From contig JAUWKS010000034.1 of NCBI GenBank assembly GCA_030614005.1, forward strand, positions 1 through 34,531: a stretch of DNA of 34,531 bases, read 5' to 3'. The DNA is from Candidatus Heimdallarchaeota archaeon (lineage in GTDB: Archaea; Asgardarchaeota; Heimdallarchaeia; JABLTI01). The position numbers were made by a program, and so were the translations under genes. Positions within the stretch are counted from its first letter, which is position 1. The number at the start of each line of letters is the position of its first letter. Shown piece after piece: positions 1 through 7,562 of this stretch. The notes beneath the pieces were generated by a model. That model was not told the DNA's origin and made no database searches. It worked only from the letters and a program-made list of their open reading frames with translations.

Positions 1-1033
1 GGAGATATTAAACATTAGTAATCCTACACTACCCACGGAAATTGGTCAATTCGATGACGGTGGTTGTGCTTATGGTGTTGTTGTTTCAGGTGAATATGCT
101 TATGTTGCGGACGGTTTTGATGGTCTGGAGATCATAGATATCAGTGTCCCTAGCACTCCTGTTGAGGTTGGTCAAGTCTTTGACGGTGGTTCTGCTAATG
201 ATGTGTTTGTTTCAGGCGATTATGCCTATGTTGCGGATGATACTAATGGTCTGGAGATCATAGATATTAGTAATCCTGCGATACCAATAGAAGTGGGTCA
301 GCTCTATGATGGAGGTCGGTGTTATGGTGTTGTTGTCTCAGGTGACTATGCCTATACTGCGGATGGTTCTGGAGGGTTAGAGATATTAGATATTAGTAAT
401 CCTGCGTTACCTACAGAAGTGGGTGCGTTTACTGACGGTGGCAATGTTGAGAGCGTTTTTGTTTCAGGTGACTATGCCTATGTTGGTAGTGCTGATTTTG
501 AGATTATAGATATTAGTGTCCCTAGTACTCCTGTTGAGGTATCCAAGATTTTTGACGATGGTTATGCTCGTGGTATTTTTGTTTTAGGTGATTCTGCCTT
601 TGTTGCGGATAATTCTGATGGTCTTGAGATTTTCAAAGCAGGTTATGATGCAGATGGAGATGGCTTAACTGATTTTGAAGAGATCAATACCTATTCTACT
701 GATCCTGATGATGATGATACTGATGATGATACAATCTTTGATGGTGAAGAAGTGATTATAGGTGAGGATGGTTTTATTACTAATCCCAATCTTGCAGATA
801 CAGATGGAGATGGATTTGATGATAACGTAGAAATAGCCGAAGGAACAGATCCAACAGATCCGGATGACCATCCTCCTATCCCCACTACTACTCCTCCCCC
901 AACTACAACTACTCCTACAACTCCAACAGAAGACGGAGCATTTATTGGCGGCTTTGTTAGTTTAATTGCTGTTTGTTCAACTGTTCTATTCATTACAGTA
1001 ACCGTGGAAAAACGTCGAAAGTATATGAAATAA
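1..1033 (+). CDS. LVIVD-repeat surface protein, 5' truncated
   Basis: The frame is open from base 2, so the gene begins before the window; the first internal ATG (203) is not the real start. It carries LVIVD-type beta-propeller repeats of about 42 residues (126 bp), each with the pattern GLEIxDISxPxxPxEVG followed by [10 protein letters not shown]. These are followed by two Asp-rich loops ([12 protein letters not shown] and [12 protein letters not shown]) of the thrombospondin type 3/EF-hand-like kind that bind calcium, a Pro/Thr linker, one hydrophobic helix and a KRRK tail. This is the layout of an archaeal protein held in the cytoplasmic membrane by its C terminus with the propeller outside. 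LVIVD repeats have no catalytic motif, so a binding or adhesion role is inference. The longer LVIVD protein at 26202-28946 is a relative. Confidence 0.85.
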   Translation, partial: EILNISNPTLPTEIGQFDDGGCAYGVVVSGEYAYVADGFDGLEIIDISVPSTPVEVGQVFDGGSANDVFVSGDYAYVADDTNGLEIIDISNPAIPIEVGQLYDGGRCYGVVVSGDYAYTADGSGGLEILDISNPALPTEVGAFTDGGNVESVFVSGDYAYVGSADFEIIDISVPSTPVEVSKIFDDGYARGIFVLGDSAFVADNSDGLEIFKAGYDADGDGLTDFEEINTYSTDPDDDDTDDDTIFDGEEVIIGEDGFITNPNLADTDGDGFDDNVEIAEGTDPTDPDDHPPIPTTTPPPTTTTPTTPTEDGAFIGGFVSLIAVCSTVLFITVTVEKRRKYMK

Positions 1034-1037
1034 TTGC

Positions 1038-1075
1038 GGAGAAAAATCTCCTTTCTCTTCAATTTTTCTTAATTT
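1038..1075 (+). terminator. Hairpin and T-rich terminator after the LVIVD gene
   Basis: GGAGA (1038-1042) and TCTCC (1047-1051) form a perfect 5-bp stem with an AAAA loop, five bases after the stop codon, followed by a T-rich tract. The rest of the gap to 1310 holds no credible gene. Confidence 0.5.
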
Positions 1076-1231
1076 TTATTTTCTTTGTATCATGCTTTCA
1101 AGCATTTGAGTCCATTGTTCAATATCTTTTACACATCAAACTGCTGAGTCTTCATTATTCTCTTTGTTAGTAAAACATATTTTTTACACAGTCTCTAAGG
1201 ATGAGAGGAACAATTATAAGATTAAAATTGC

Positions 1232-1305
1232 AGAGTATATTTAAAACAATTTACAGCTATATTTTGTAAAATGTTAAATTATAGCTTAATCTTTTTGTTG
1301 AGGTA
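1232..1305 (+). promoter_or_regulatory. Candidate promoter/leader of GTPase A
   Basis: A TATA-like stretch (gagtatatttaaaa, 1233-1246) lies about 70 bases before the start. AGCTATA (1255-1261) and TATAGCT (1280-1286) are a perfect 7-bp inverted repeat with an 18-base spacer, a possible operator or leader hairpin. TGAGGTAT just before the ATG is a good Shine-Dalgarno sequence. Confidence 0.35.
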
Positions 1306-1310
1306 TAGAA

Positions 1311-1889
1311 ATGAGTTGGCTCTCTAAAATATTTAGTAAAAAGGAAATTGAGCAAAAAGCAAATATAGTTATTTTAGGTGCTTCTGGTGTAGGAAAAACA
1401 ACACTAGTTCGATACTTAGAAACTGGGCAACCAGTGACTCAAGACCCTCGTACTACATTGGGAATAGACATACGTCAAAATCCAATAACAATTAGTGGTT
1501 GGTCTTTATCAGCCATTGATGTTGGAGGTCAAGAATTGTATCGTGAAAGTCTTTGGAGCTTAGGTATCAGTCAATCAGATGCAGTTATCTACGTCATTGA
1601 TGGTACTGTTAAACCTACTGTTGATAATACCTCCTTTGAAGTCAGTAAGTTTAGCTTTGATTATATGTTATCAATAGTTGAAGATTCTACACCAATTTTG
1701 ATTCTGATTAACAAACAAGATTTGACCGAAGTTGAACCAATTACAGCTGAACAATCAATCGAATTATATGGTATATTAAAAATGGTTGGCAGATCGTTCA
1801 ATATCTTACCTTCATCAGCGAAATTTGGTTTTGGTGTAGAAACAGCTGTTTATTGGTTAATTGATAAAATACATGAGGCAAAAACATAA
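1311..1889 (+). CDS. Arf-like small GTPase A
   Basis: 192 residues, the usual single-domain size for Ras/Arf-superfamily GTPases. The P-loop GASGVGKT is at 23-30, a switch I threonine in TTLG at 48-51, switch II DVGGQ at 70-74 with the catalytic Gln, the guanine-specificity motif NKQD at 134-137 and SSAK at 168-171. DVGGQE rather than DTAGQE points to the Arf/SRbeta side of the family. The N terminus MSWLSKIF is amphipathic with a Trp but lacks Gly2, so membrane binding would not use myristoylation. All catalytic residues are present, so it should bind and hydrolyse GTP. The paralogue at 4580-5164 is about 70% identical by eye. The cellular role is unknown; context suggests membrane-proximal signalling. 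Confidence 0.93.
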   Translation: MSWLSKIFSKKEIEQKANIVILGASGVGKTTLVRYLETGQPVTQDPRTTLGIDIRQNPITISGWSLSAIDVGGQELYRESLWSLGISQSDAVIYVIDGTVKPTVDNTSFEVSKFSFDYMLSIVEDSTPILILINKQDLTEVEPITAEQSIELYGILKMVGRSFNILPSSAKFGFGVETAVYWLIDKIHEAKT

Positions 1890-1997
1890 CAAGGTTATAT
1901 TACTAAAAGCACTAAAAATTCCTTGATTTTTCATTTTTGACTGAAAATTTTATTTAGTAGTATGTACAAGTCATTTAGTATAGAAAGATGTGTTATT

Positions 1998-2687
1998 ATG
2001 GAGAATAGTGTACAAATTGCCTTCCTAAGAAAAGATTTTCAGCGAATCATTGATTTTGATCGATTATACCCCTCCGGAAAAATGGTTGTTTTTATTGCTA
2101 AAAGTGACACTGAAAAAGGAACTCCTAATTACAAGCATATTGAAGAGAGTCTTAAGAAACTAAGAGAGTATTGTGAATTAGCTAAAATACAGTTTAATAT
2201 GCAAGTTATTGATTTTATAACGAAAGAGTCATTTCTAGAAATAATATTTGATTTTGCAAGAGCGATTATTGTTGACTATCAACCAAGATCATTATATAGA
2301 TTAAATCTAGGAGAAGATTCTCTCTTAATGAACATTGGATTATTACAAGGTGCCCAAATAATTCCCAGTTTATTTCCTGTTGAAATTTCTTATTATCTTA
2401 AAGAGAAATACAAAGAACAAGAATATCTTTTTGAAAAGTCAATCGTAAAACCATTCTCTAACCTTATCTCTGAACCAGTCAGTATAGAACTTTTAAAATG
2501 CGTTGAGGACGGCAAAAATCTAGATGCTATTAAGGACATTTTAAAAATCTCTCTTGGGTCAGTTTCCAACCATCTTAAGTATCTTAAAGAACACGATCTT
2601 ATTAGTGTTAGTGGTCACCTAAGGAATTTAACAAACTTGGGCCGATTAGTTAAAGAAATTTTGGAAATTAAAGAATCTATAAAATAG
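1998..2687 (+). CDS. HFX_2341-type transcriptional regulator: CARF-like domain plus winged helix
   Basis: The N-terminal half begins with SVQIAFLRKDFQRIID, then a hydrophobic strand (MVVFIAKSD), helices and the RLNLGEDSLLMNIGLLQGAQ segment; this order matches the Rossmann-like CARF-type domain of the archaeal HFX_2341/Csa3 regulators. Residues about 165-225 form an ArsR-like winged helix (ISLGSVSNHLKYLKEHDLIS). The family is thought to sense a small ligand, in Csa3 a cyclic oligoadenylate, and control transcription. I chose ATG 1998 because the family starts close to the TVHIA-like strand; an in-frame ATG at 1962 would add 12 residues. No cas gene is in the window, so a CRISPR role is not supported. 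It lies between the two GTPases, on the same strand, and may regulate the cassette (inference). Confidence 0.75.
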   Translation: MENSVQIAFLRKDFQRIIDFDRLYPSGKMVVFIAKSDTEKGTPNYKHIEESLKKLREYCELAKIQFNMQVIDFITKESFLEIIFDFARAIIVDYQPRSLYRLNLGEDSLLMNIGLLQGAQIIPSLFPVEISYYLKEKYKEQEYLFEKSIVKPFSNLISEPVSIELLKCVEDGKNLDAIKDILKISLGSVSNHLKYLKEHDLISVSGHLRNLTNLGRLVKEILEIKESIK

Positions 2688-2712
2688 ATACTTATTCTTT
2701 CACTAAAAATGA

Positions 2713-2734
2713 ATTTTCAATATTTATTGAAAAT
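2713..2734 (+). terminator. Perfect 9-bp hairpin downstream of the regulator
   Basis: ATTTTCAAT (2713-2721) and ATTGAAAAT (2726-2734) pair perfectly around a four-base loop. It stands between the regulator and the promoter of the next gene, so it may be a terminator; the following T tract is weak. Confidence 0.35.
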
Positions 2735-2767
2735 ATTGGATATTTCAACTAATTTTGCACAAACCAT

Positions 2768-2828
2768 CTTATTTATAAATAATGTTGAAATATATATATT
2801 ATACTAAATTAATACAATAAGGTGATAA
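2768..2828 (+). promoter_or_regulatory. Candidate promoter and ribosome-binding site of the 7-helix gene
   Basis: TTATTTATAAATA (2769-2781) is a good archaeal TATA box. AAGGTGAT (2819-2826) is an almost ideal match to the archaeal 16S rRNA 3' end and sets the GTG start at 2830. This suggests the 7-helix gene opens a transcript continuing to 6218. Confidence 0.45.
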
Positions 2829-2829
2829 A

Positions 2830-3681
2830 GTGGTTACAATTGCTGATTGGTTCAATGTTACAATGGATCTAGAATATTCAAGACTTGTAGGATTAATTTC
2901 TTATAGTCTTATTCTCGTTGGAACTTTTATCTTTCAATTCACAATAACAAATAAGATAAGAAGCTCAAATGTTAAAAGTGATTCTTATCGGAGCTTTAGG
3001 TTGCTATATGTTGCAGTAGCTATTATTGCAGGGACATATGCATCGGATCATTTAGGAGCATTTCTTGGAGGAAATGTTATGCATTCTCAATTCTCGGTTT
3101 TTCTATCTATTATTGGATATACAATTGCTATTTACGCATTAAACTTGTTCCTTCTTAGAATTATCAATTTTAGATCATCGATTAAACGATTTATTCGTGT
3201 TCTTACCGTTATCCAAGTAGGTCTTTTGATTTTTGCTAGTATTGTATATTTACTCGCTAGTTTTATTGAAATGCCAGCATTTTTTGTTGACTATACAGTA
3301 ATGATCTTTGGTGTAACAGTTATATTTGCTACGATATTTACAATCATCAGTATGCTAACAGAAGCAAGAAAAACAGCAAATAAAATGGTAAAATTGAGAT
3401 TAAGATTAGCCGCATTAGGAACTTTAGGTATTTTACTTGAAGGTGCTGCAAATATTCTCCATATTTTACTTGGAACTTTAGGTGCTGATACTACTAATTA
3501 TTATCAAATAGGTATTCCACTTCTAGCAGTTCTTTTCTATTCAATATTCATGTTTAGCTATTATTTCTCATTGTTTCCACCAATGTGGTTACAACAAGCA
3601 GGTGGAGTATTACCTCCTAGCTTTACTGACTTGATGAAGAAACAAGAACAATTAAAACAACTCGGGAGTGCAACTAAATGA
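2830..3681 (+). CDS. Seven-helix membrane protein, receptor-like, no kinase domain
   Basis: 283 residues with seven hydrophobic segments, roughly at 19-39, 56-80, 87-110, 123-146, 150-175, 190-215 and 224-248, followed by a short polar tail ending in a Lys/Gln-rich stretch. The motif after the last helix (LFPPMWLQQAG) resembles the exit of the 7TM sensor domain found at the N terminus of some archaeal histidine kinases, but no kinase, PAS or HAMP domain follows. Start is GTG with a strong ribosome-binding site. Its stop overlaps the next start by four bases (ATGA), so the two are translationally coupled. By context it could be a membrane sensor feeding the GTPases; that role is inference. A transporter or scaffold is also possible. 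Confidence 0.75.
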   Translation: MVTIADWFNVTMDLEYSRLVGLISYSLILVGTFIFQFTITNKIRSSNVKSDSYRSFRLLYVAVAIIAGTYASDHLGAFLGGNVMHSQFSVFLSIIGYTIAIYALNLFLLRIINFRSSIKRFIRVLTVIQVGLLIFASIVYLLASFIEMPAFFVDYTVMIFGVTVIFATIFTIISMLTEARKTANKMVKLRLRLAALGTLGILLEGAANILHILLGTLGADTTNYYQIGIPLLAVLFYSIFMFSYYFSLFPPMWLQQAGGVLPPSFTDLMKKQEQLKQLGSATK

Positions 3682-4571
3682 ATGTTACAAATTTCGCAAT
3701 AATCGAAATTGGAAGAGAAAAAGGTGCTTCCGCTTTACACGTATCTGGTTTATCAGATAAAATAATGAAGCGCTTACTTATTGAAGCATTGCCACAAGGA
3801 AATCCGGAGAATGAATTCTTCAAGATTGTCAAAATCGAGGATAATCTATTCATCAGCTCACTCATACTTGCTGACAATGAGGACTCTGGTTTAGCTATGA
3901 TAATAAAATTAGATTCAGCTTTACAAGAAGTAAATCCAATAGGCTTTATTGATGGTATGAATAAATTATTGAAATCATTTCTAGCAAACAGCGAAAACAT
4001 CCCTGATGAATTAGATATTTCTTATCTAAAAATCGCTTTATCAGAAAATACTTACGAAAATTTTGATACTATTATCTTCTCAATTCTATCTCAACAAAAG
4101 ACGCTTGTTGTCGGTGAAAAAGACGAGATTTCGAGTTTTTTCGCTAACCTCTTTGAATTTATTCCCAATAGTTTAAAAGAATATATTACATTAATTGCTA
4201 ATTCCACGAACCTCTCAAATAATGTCGCTATACACGCATTAATTGTATCTGATGACGTTCTCAAGATAATTGACAACAAGAAAGGAGAATATACCATACT
4301 TTTCCTCCCAACAAAGACAGCTTACGGATCATTCAGTTCACCATTCTGTAAAAAAGTTGCTCAATTATTTGCCGAACAAAAGAAGGAGAGCATTAAGGAA
4401 GAATTAATTCACTTCTTCAAAATATCAATTGAATCCGAAGAGATCATTCCAATTGCTGATTTCGCTGCAGAACATAAGCTTGCTCTAGCAGATGCCTCAC
4501 TTCTTCAAAGGATGCGAGCTGGTTACTTTGATATCAAAGTCGAAAAAGGATTCTTTGAACAAACAGAGTAG
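3678..4571 (+). CDS. Cytosolic protein of unknown function in the GTPase cassette
   Basis: 297 residues without signal peptide or membrane helix. The N-terminal third (FAIIEIGREKGASALHV, later DNLFISSLILADNE and LAMIIKLDSA) has the alternating strands expected of a longin- or roadblock-like alpha/beta fold. A middle segment (QKTLVVGEKDEISSFFANLF then FIP) resembles in pattern a DENN-type core segment, but I cannot establish this by eye. The C-terminal third is helical. It overlaps the 7-helix gene by four bases and ends eight bases before GTPase B, so it is very likely co-translated with both. A GTPase partner or exchange factor is the natural guess from context, not something the sequence shows. 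Confidence 0.7.
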   Translation: MNVTNFAIIEIGREKGASALHVSGLSDKIMKRLLIEALPQGNPENEFFKIVKIEDNLFISSLILADNEDSGLAMIIKLDSALQEVNPIGFIDGMNKLLKSFLANSENIPDELDISYLKIALSENTYENFDTIIFSILSQQKTLVVGEKDEISSFFANLFEFIPNSLKEYITLIANSTNLSNNVAIHALIVSDDVLKIIDNKKGEYTILFLPTKTAYGSFSSPFCKKVAQLFAEQKKESIKEELIHFFKISIESEEIIPIADFAAEHKLALADASLLQRMRAGYFDIKVEKGFFEQTE

Positions 4572-4579
4572 GTGATATC

Positions 4580-5164
4580 ATGAGTTGGCTTGGACGAATT
4601 TTTAAACGGAAAGCAATAGAACAAAAAGCGAGCCTTGTTATACTTGGATCAAGTGGAGCAGGGAAAACTACTCTGGTCAGATTTCTTGAAACAGGAGAAC
4701 CTGTTTTAGAGAATCCTCGTACTACACTAGGAATTGACATTAGGCAATCACCAATTGAAATTAGTGGTTGGTCATTAACTGCAATAGATGTTGGCGGTCA
4801 GGAACTCTATCGCGAAAGCTTATGGAGCTTAGGTGTTTCACAAGCAAGTGCGGTAATCTATGTCCTTGATGGAACTATTAGAAAAACTATCAATAATGAT
4901 GCTTTTGAGGTATCCAAATTTTCATTTGATTATATGTTAACAATTGTTGAAGAAGATGTTCCAATTCTTATTCTAGTCAATAAACAAGATCTTGTAGAGG
5001 AAAATCCACTCACTACACAGGAAGCCATTGAAATGTATGGAATAAGTAATCTCGTTGGACGATCATTCAACATTTTACCAAGTTCTGCAAAATATGGTAA
5101 TGGTATTGAATTTGCTATAGAGTGGTTGGTTGATAAGATCGCAGAGAAAAATATTAAGGAGTAA
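4580..5164 (+). CDS. Arf-like small GTPase B
   Basis: 194 residues with P-loop GSSGAGKT at 23-30, switch I TTLG at 48-51, switch II DVGGQ at 70-74, NKQD at about 134-137 and SSAK near 168. It is colinear with GTPase A and about 70% identical by eye; differences gather in the C-terminal third and in the segment after the DGT strand, while both switches and the segment between them are nearly unchanged. That suggests shared regulators but different localisation or effectors. A perfect AGGTGAT ribosome-binding site lies six bases before the ATG, just after the preceding stop. No N-terminal Gly2 and no C-terminal prenylation motif are present. Confidence 0.93.
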   Translation: MSWLGRIFKRKAIEQKASLVILGSSGAGKTTLVRFLETGEPVLENPRTTLGIDIRQSPIEISGWSLTAIDVGGQELYRESLWSLGVSQASAVIYVLDGTIRKTINNDAFEVSKFSFDYMLTIVEEDVPILILVNKQDLVEENPLTTQEAIEMYGISNLVGRSFNILPSSAKYGNGIEFAIEWLVDKIAEKNIKE

Positions 5165-5171
5165 AAATCAC

Positions 5172-6218
5172 ATGGATCCACTAAAGTTCAACGTATACAC
5201 ATCTCTTTCGTCTCTCACAGACGAAGGAATGACTATTTTCTATAATCCCAATATTCCTAATATAGATACAGATGATTTAGTAAAAGTAGCAAATTATTAC
5301 TCAATTATCTTAAACTTCTCTGAGAGCAAAGGAGCACTATATGGACCACTACCAATCGCTTATCACACAGAATATCTACTTTATATCTATACTTTTGAAA
5401 CAACAAATCTACAAGTTCAAGATGAAAGAATAAAAAGAGACGGTAGTAGAGTTCCTTCATTTCTTCTCATTTTCTTCCCAACAATTGCAGAAAGTTTTAC
5501 TACAAGAGCAAGAGGACAAATCTCACGTGAGATCTCAAATTGGTTAGAACAATTTAAATCGATTCAAGATTTCAAAGATAAGGATGTTAACAAATTAAAT
5601 TCTCAAATTGAAGCAGCAATATACAAAGAGCAAAGTATATTTGCACTAGATGAAATCGAAGAAGCTAACGTTGTTCTTGGAAAGAGTGTTGAACTATTAC
5701 ACAACGTCTTAAAATATCAAGAAAAACCTGTTAAAATACTCCTGTCAGGAACAGATGATCTTTTATTCTCAATTACTCGAAAAGCTATTTTTGGCAATAA
5801 CTCATCTTTAGTTTCATATTTCAAAAATGAAAATAACAAAATTGATTTCAAACTTGGAAAAATTGAAGGTACTATTTTACTAGCTTCTGTCAATACACCA
5901 AACCTCCACAAATATCTATCAAAAGACTTGGATGGCGTTTTACATTTCGGAAACTTCTCAACACCGGAAAGCACTGATGCACATACAGCTGAATTATCTA
6001 AAATAATTAAACAAACATCTCAAGATTGCGTCATTTCATTTGCTATTTGTCAAACAGATAAACCATTAAAAATCAGTGAGACAAAAATACCAGAAGTACT
6101 TCAGGAAGGTGTAGGTCGCACAATTTCTTTATTAGATATGGGACAACAGAAGAATACAATAAGTACTACGATCATTGAGTTTCTTGAAAAACTAATAGAG
6201 TTAATAGGTAAGAAGTAA
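5172..6218 (+). CDS. Two-part cytosolic protein, possible longin plus degenerate GTPase-like fold
   Basis: 348 residues from ATG 5172. This start is preferred over the upstream in-frame ATG at 5130, which lies inside GTPase B, because AAGGAG at 5156-5161 sits at the right distance. The first 140 residues are strand-rich with a central YLLYIYTFETT strand and a helix, compatible with a longin-like module. A charged helical linker follows (about 140-185). The last part begins with a hydrophobic strand and loop (VKILLSGTDD) placed like a P-loop but lacking GK[ST], then DGVLHFGN and VISFAICQTDKP, which fall where a GTPase has its DxxG-side strand and NKxD. I read this as a possible pseudo-GTPase; it is a hypothesis. 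It is the last gene of the tight run 2830-6218. Confidence 0.65.
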   Translation: MDPLKFNVYTSLSSLTDEGMTIFYNPNIPNIDTDDLVKVANYYSIILNFSESKGALYGPLPIAYHTEYLLYIYTFETTNLQVQDERIKRDGSRVPSFLLIFFPTIAESFTTRARGQISREISNWLEQFKSIQDFKDKDVNKLNSQIEAAIYKEQSIFALDEIEEANVVLGKSVELLHNVLKYQEKPVKILLSGTDDLLFSITRKAIFGNNSSLVSYFKNENNKIDFKLGKIEGTILLASVNTPNLHKYLSKDLDGVLHFGNFSTPESTDAHTAELSKIIKQTSQDCVISFAICQTDKPLKISETKIPEVLQEGVGRTISLLDMGQQKNTISTTIIEFLEKLIELIGKK

Positions 6219-6250
6219 TTTCTTCTTATCTTTATTGACTGCTTTTTTTT
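6209..6250 (+). terminator. Terminator closing the GTPase cassette
   Basis: TAAGAAG (6209-6215) and CTTCTTA (6222-6228) form a 7-bp stem overlapping the stop codon. A run of eight T follows at 6243-6250. The next gene converges from the other strand, so this is where the plus-strand transcript should end. Confidence 0.45.
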
Positions 6251-6281
6251 AATCTAAATTGAAGATGATAATTACTTCATT

Positions 6282-7562
6282 TTATTCTACTAAATTATTC
6301 TCAGCAATTAGATTAGTATCTCCATTATTAAAATCGTTTACTGACTTTCCTACATATCTTACATCTGTTAATAACCAAAGTAAAGCAGTAACAATTAATC
6401 CAATAATAATACAACCAAATAAGACATATCGAATGCTTGTAACTTCTGCGATAATTCCTGAAACTATCATTGATATAGGCATTGCTGCAACGGAAAGTGA
6501 AAAAGCAACTGCTTGGAATCTTCCTTGCATCTCTTTTGGAACAATAGTATGAAACATCGTTTGAGTAATTACATTCACTATTGGCATTGCAAGACCTAAA
6601 ATTAGTGCTCCTATCCATAACACCCAGAAATAACCCCAGGGTGCTATAGCCATTATTGTATAGCCAACAAAACCGACGAGTATGAAAGTTAGTACTATAA
6701 CCATTTTTTTCTTGATTTTTCTTAGAAAGAGCATTGCTAATCCTCCTAACAAGATACCTCCATAGTAGAAAGCAAAAACGTAAGCTAACTGAAATGCATC
6801 TCCACTATGATCAAATTTTATGTAATAAGGAGCTTGAGTGTTTACTGGTGTAATTAGAAAATTGAGTGCTGTTGCGAGAAGTAGTAGGCTTAACAACCCT
6901 TTTGTGCTTTTAATAAAACTGAAAACTTCCTTCAATTCAGTTCGATACGATTGACTCTTAACATCCATTTCTTTGGGTTTTGGAAGAGAGATTATTAATA
7001 GAGGAATAATTGCGAAGAGAAATGTTCCTACATCTATCCAGAATATTGGATGTGTTGTTGGGATTCTCTCAACAAGAAGAGCTCCTATTAATGGACCAAC
7101 TAGATTTACTACTCCATTGAAAACAAAATTGACTGAATTCATTTGGTTTAAATTCTCTTCTGGAACCATTTGAGGAATGAGCGATCTTACTGCTGGAGTG
7201 TGAAATGCTTGGAGTATACCTCGAACTGCTAAAATAATGAAAACTGACCAGAGTGGAATAGTTGTATATCTAAAAATCAAAATCAAAGCAATGGTGATAA
7301 CTGCTTGAAGAAAATCAACAACAGCAATTAACCACTTCTTATTCCAACGATCTACCCAGACTCCAGCAAAAGGAGCGATAAGCACAAAGAATCCCATACT
7401 AAGAAAAGAAGCTAAACCAAGATAGAATTCACTTTCATATTCTATTGTTACCCACCAAATAATGGAAAACGTCACAATTGCTGAGCCGAGTAATGAAATA
7501 ATTTGTCCTGTCCAGAATAACAAAAAACTAAGATAGCTTTTTTTTGATGCTTCAAAAGTCAA
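6282..7562 (-). CDS. MFS exporter, MefA/MDR-like, 12 helices
   Basis: 426 residues, typical for the major facilitator superfamily. About twelve hydrophobic segments are visible, with the motif-A loop between helices 2 and 3 (GVWVDRWNKKW). The start region FWTGQIISLLGSAIV and the overall pattern resemble the MFS_3/macrolide-efflux type group of proton-driven exporters. The start codon is TTG at 7562: it overlaps the previous stop as TTGA, there is a GAGG site eight bases before it, and no upstream alternative exists. It is the last gene of a four-gene overlapping operon beginning at 11355, so it probably exports a product or by-product of the ligase and acyltransferase encoded just before. The substrate is unknown. 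Confidence 0.85.
   Translation of the reverse strand: MTFEASKKSYLSFLLFWTGQIISLLGSAIVTFSIIWWVTIEYESEFYLGLASFLSMGFFVLIAPFAGVWVDRWNKKWLIAVVDFLQAVITIALILIFRYTTIPLWSVFIILAVRGILQAFHTPAVRSLIPQMVPEENLNQMNSVNFVFNGVVNLVGPLIGALLVERIPTTHPIFWIDVGTFLFAIIPLLIISLPKPKEMDVKSQSYRTELKEVFSFIKSTKGLLSLLLLATALNFLITPVNTQAPYYIKFDHSGDAFQLAYVFAFYYGGILLGGLAMLFLRKIKKKMVIVLTFILVGFVGYTIMAIAPWGYFWVLWIGALILGLAMPIVNVITQTMFHTIVPKEMQGRFQAVAFSLSVAAMPISMIVSGIIAEVTSIRYVLFGCIIIGLIVTALLWLLTDVRYVGKSVNDFNNGDTNLIAENNLVE

Noticed and set aside
1..620. Regularly spaced DNA repeats that could be taken for a CRISPR-like array
   Set aside because: The period of about 126 bp is fully coding, in frame, and corresponds to LVIVD protein repeats; there are no unique spacers.
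691..1062. Open minus-strand frame of 123 codons opposite the LVIVD gene
   Set aside because: It is antisense to the Asp loops and Pro/Thr linker; the Val/Gly/Ser bias comes from the complement of Thr and Pro codons.
5130..5171. Upstream in-frame ATG of the gene at 5172
   Set aside because: It lies inside GTPase B and would add 14 residues without a ribosome-binding site, whereas 5172 has AAGGAG at the right spacing.
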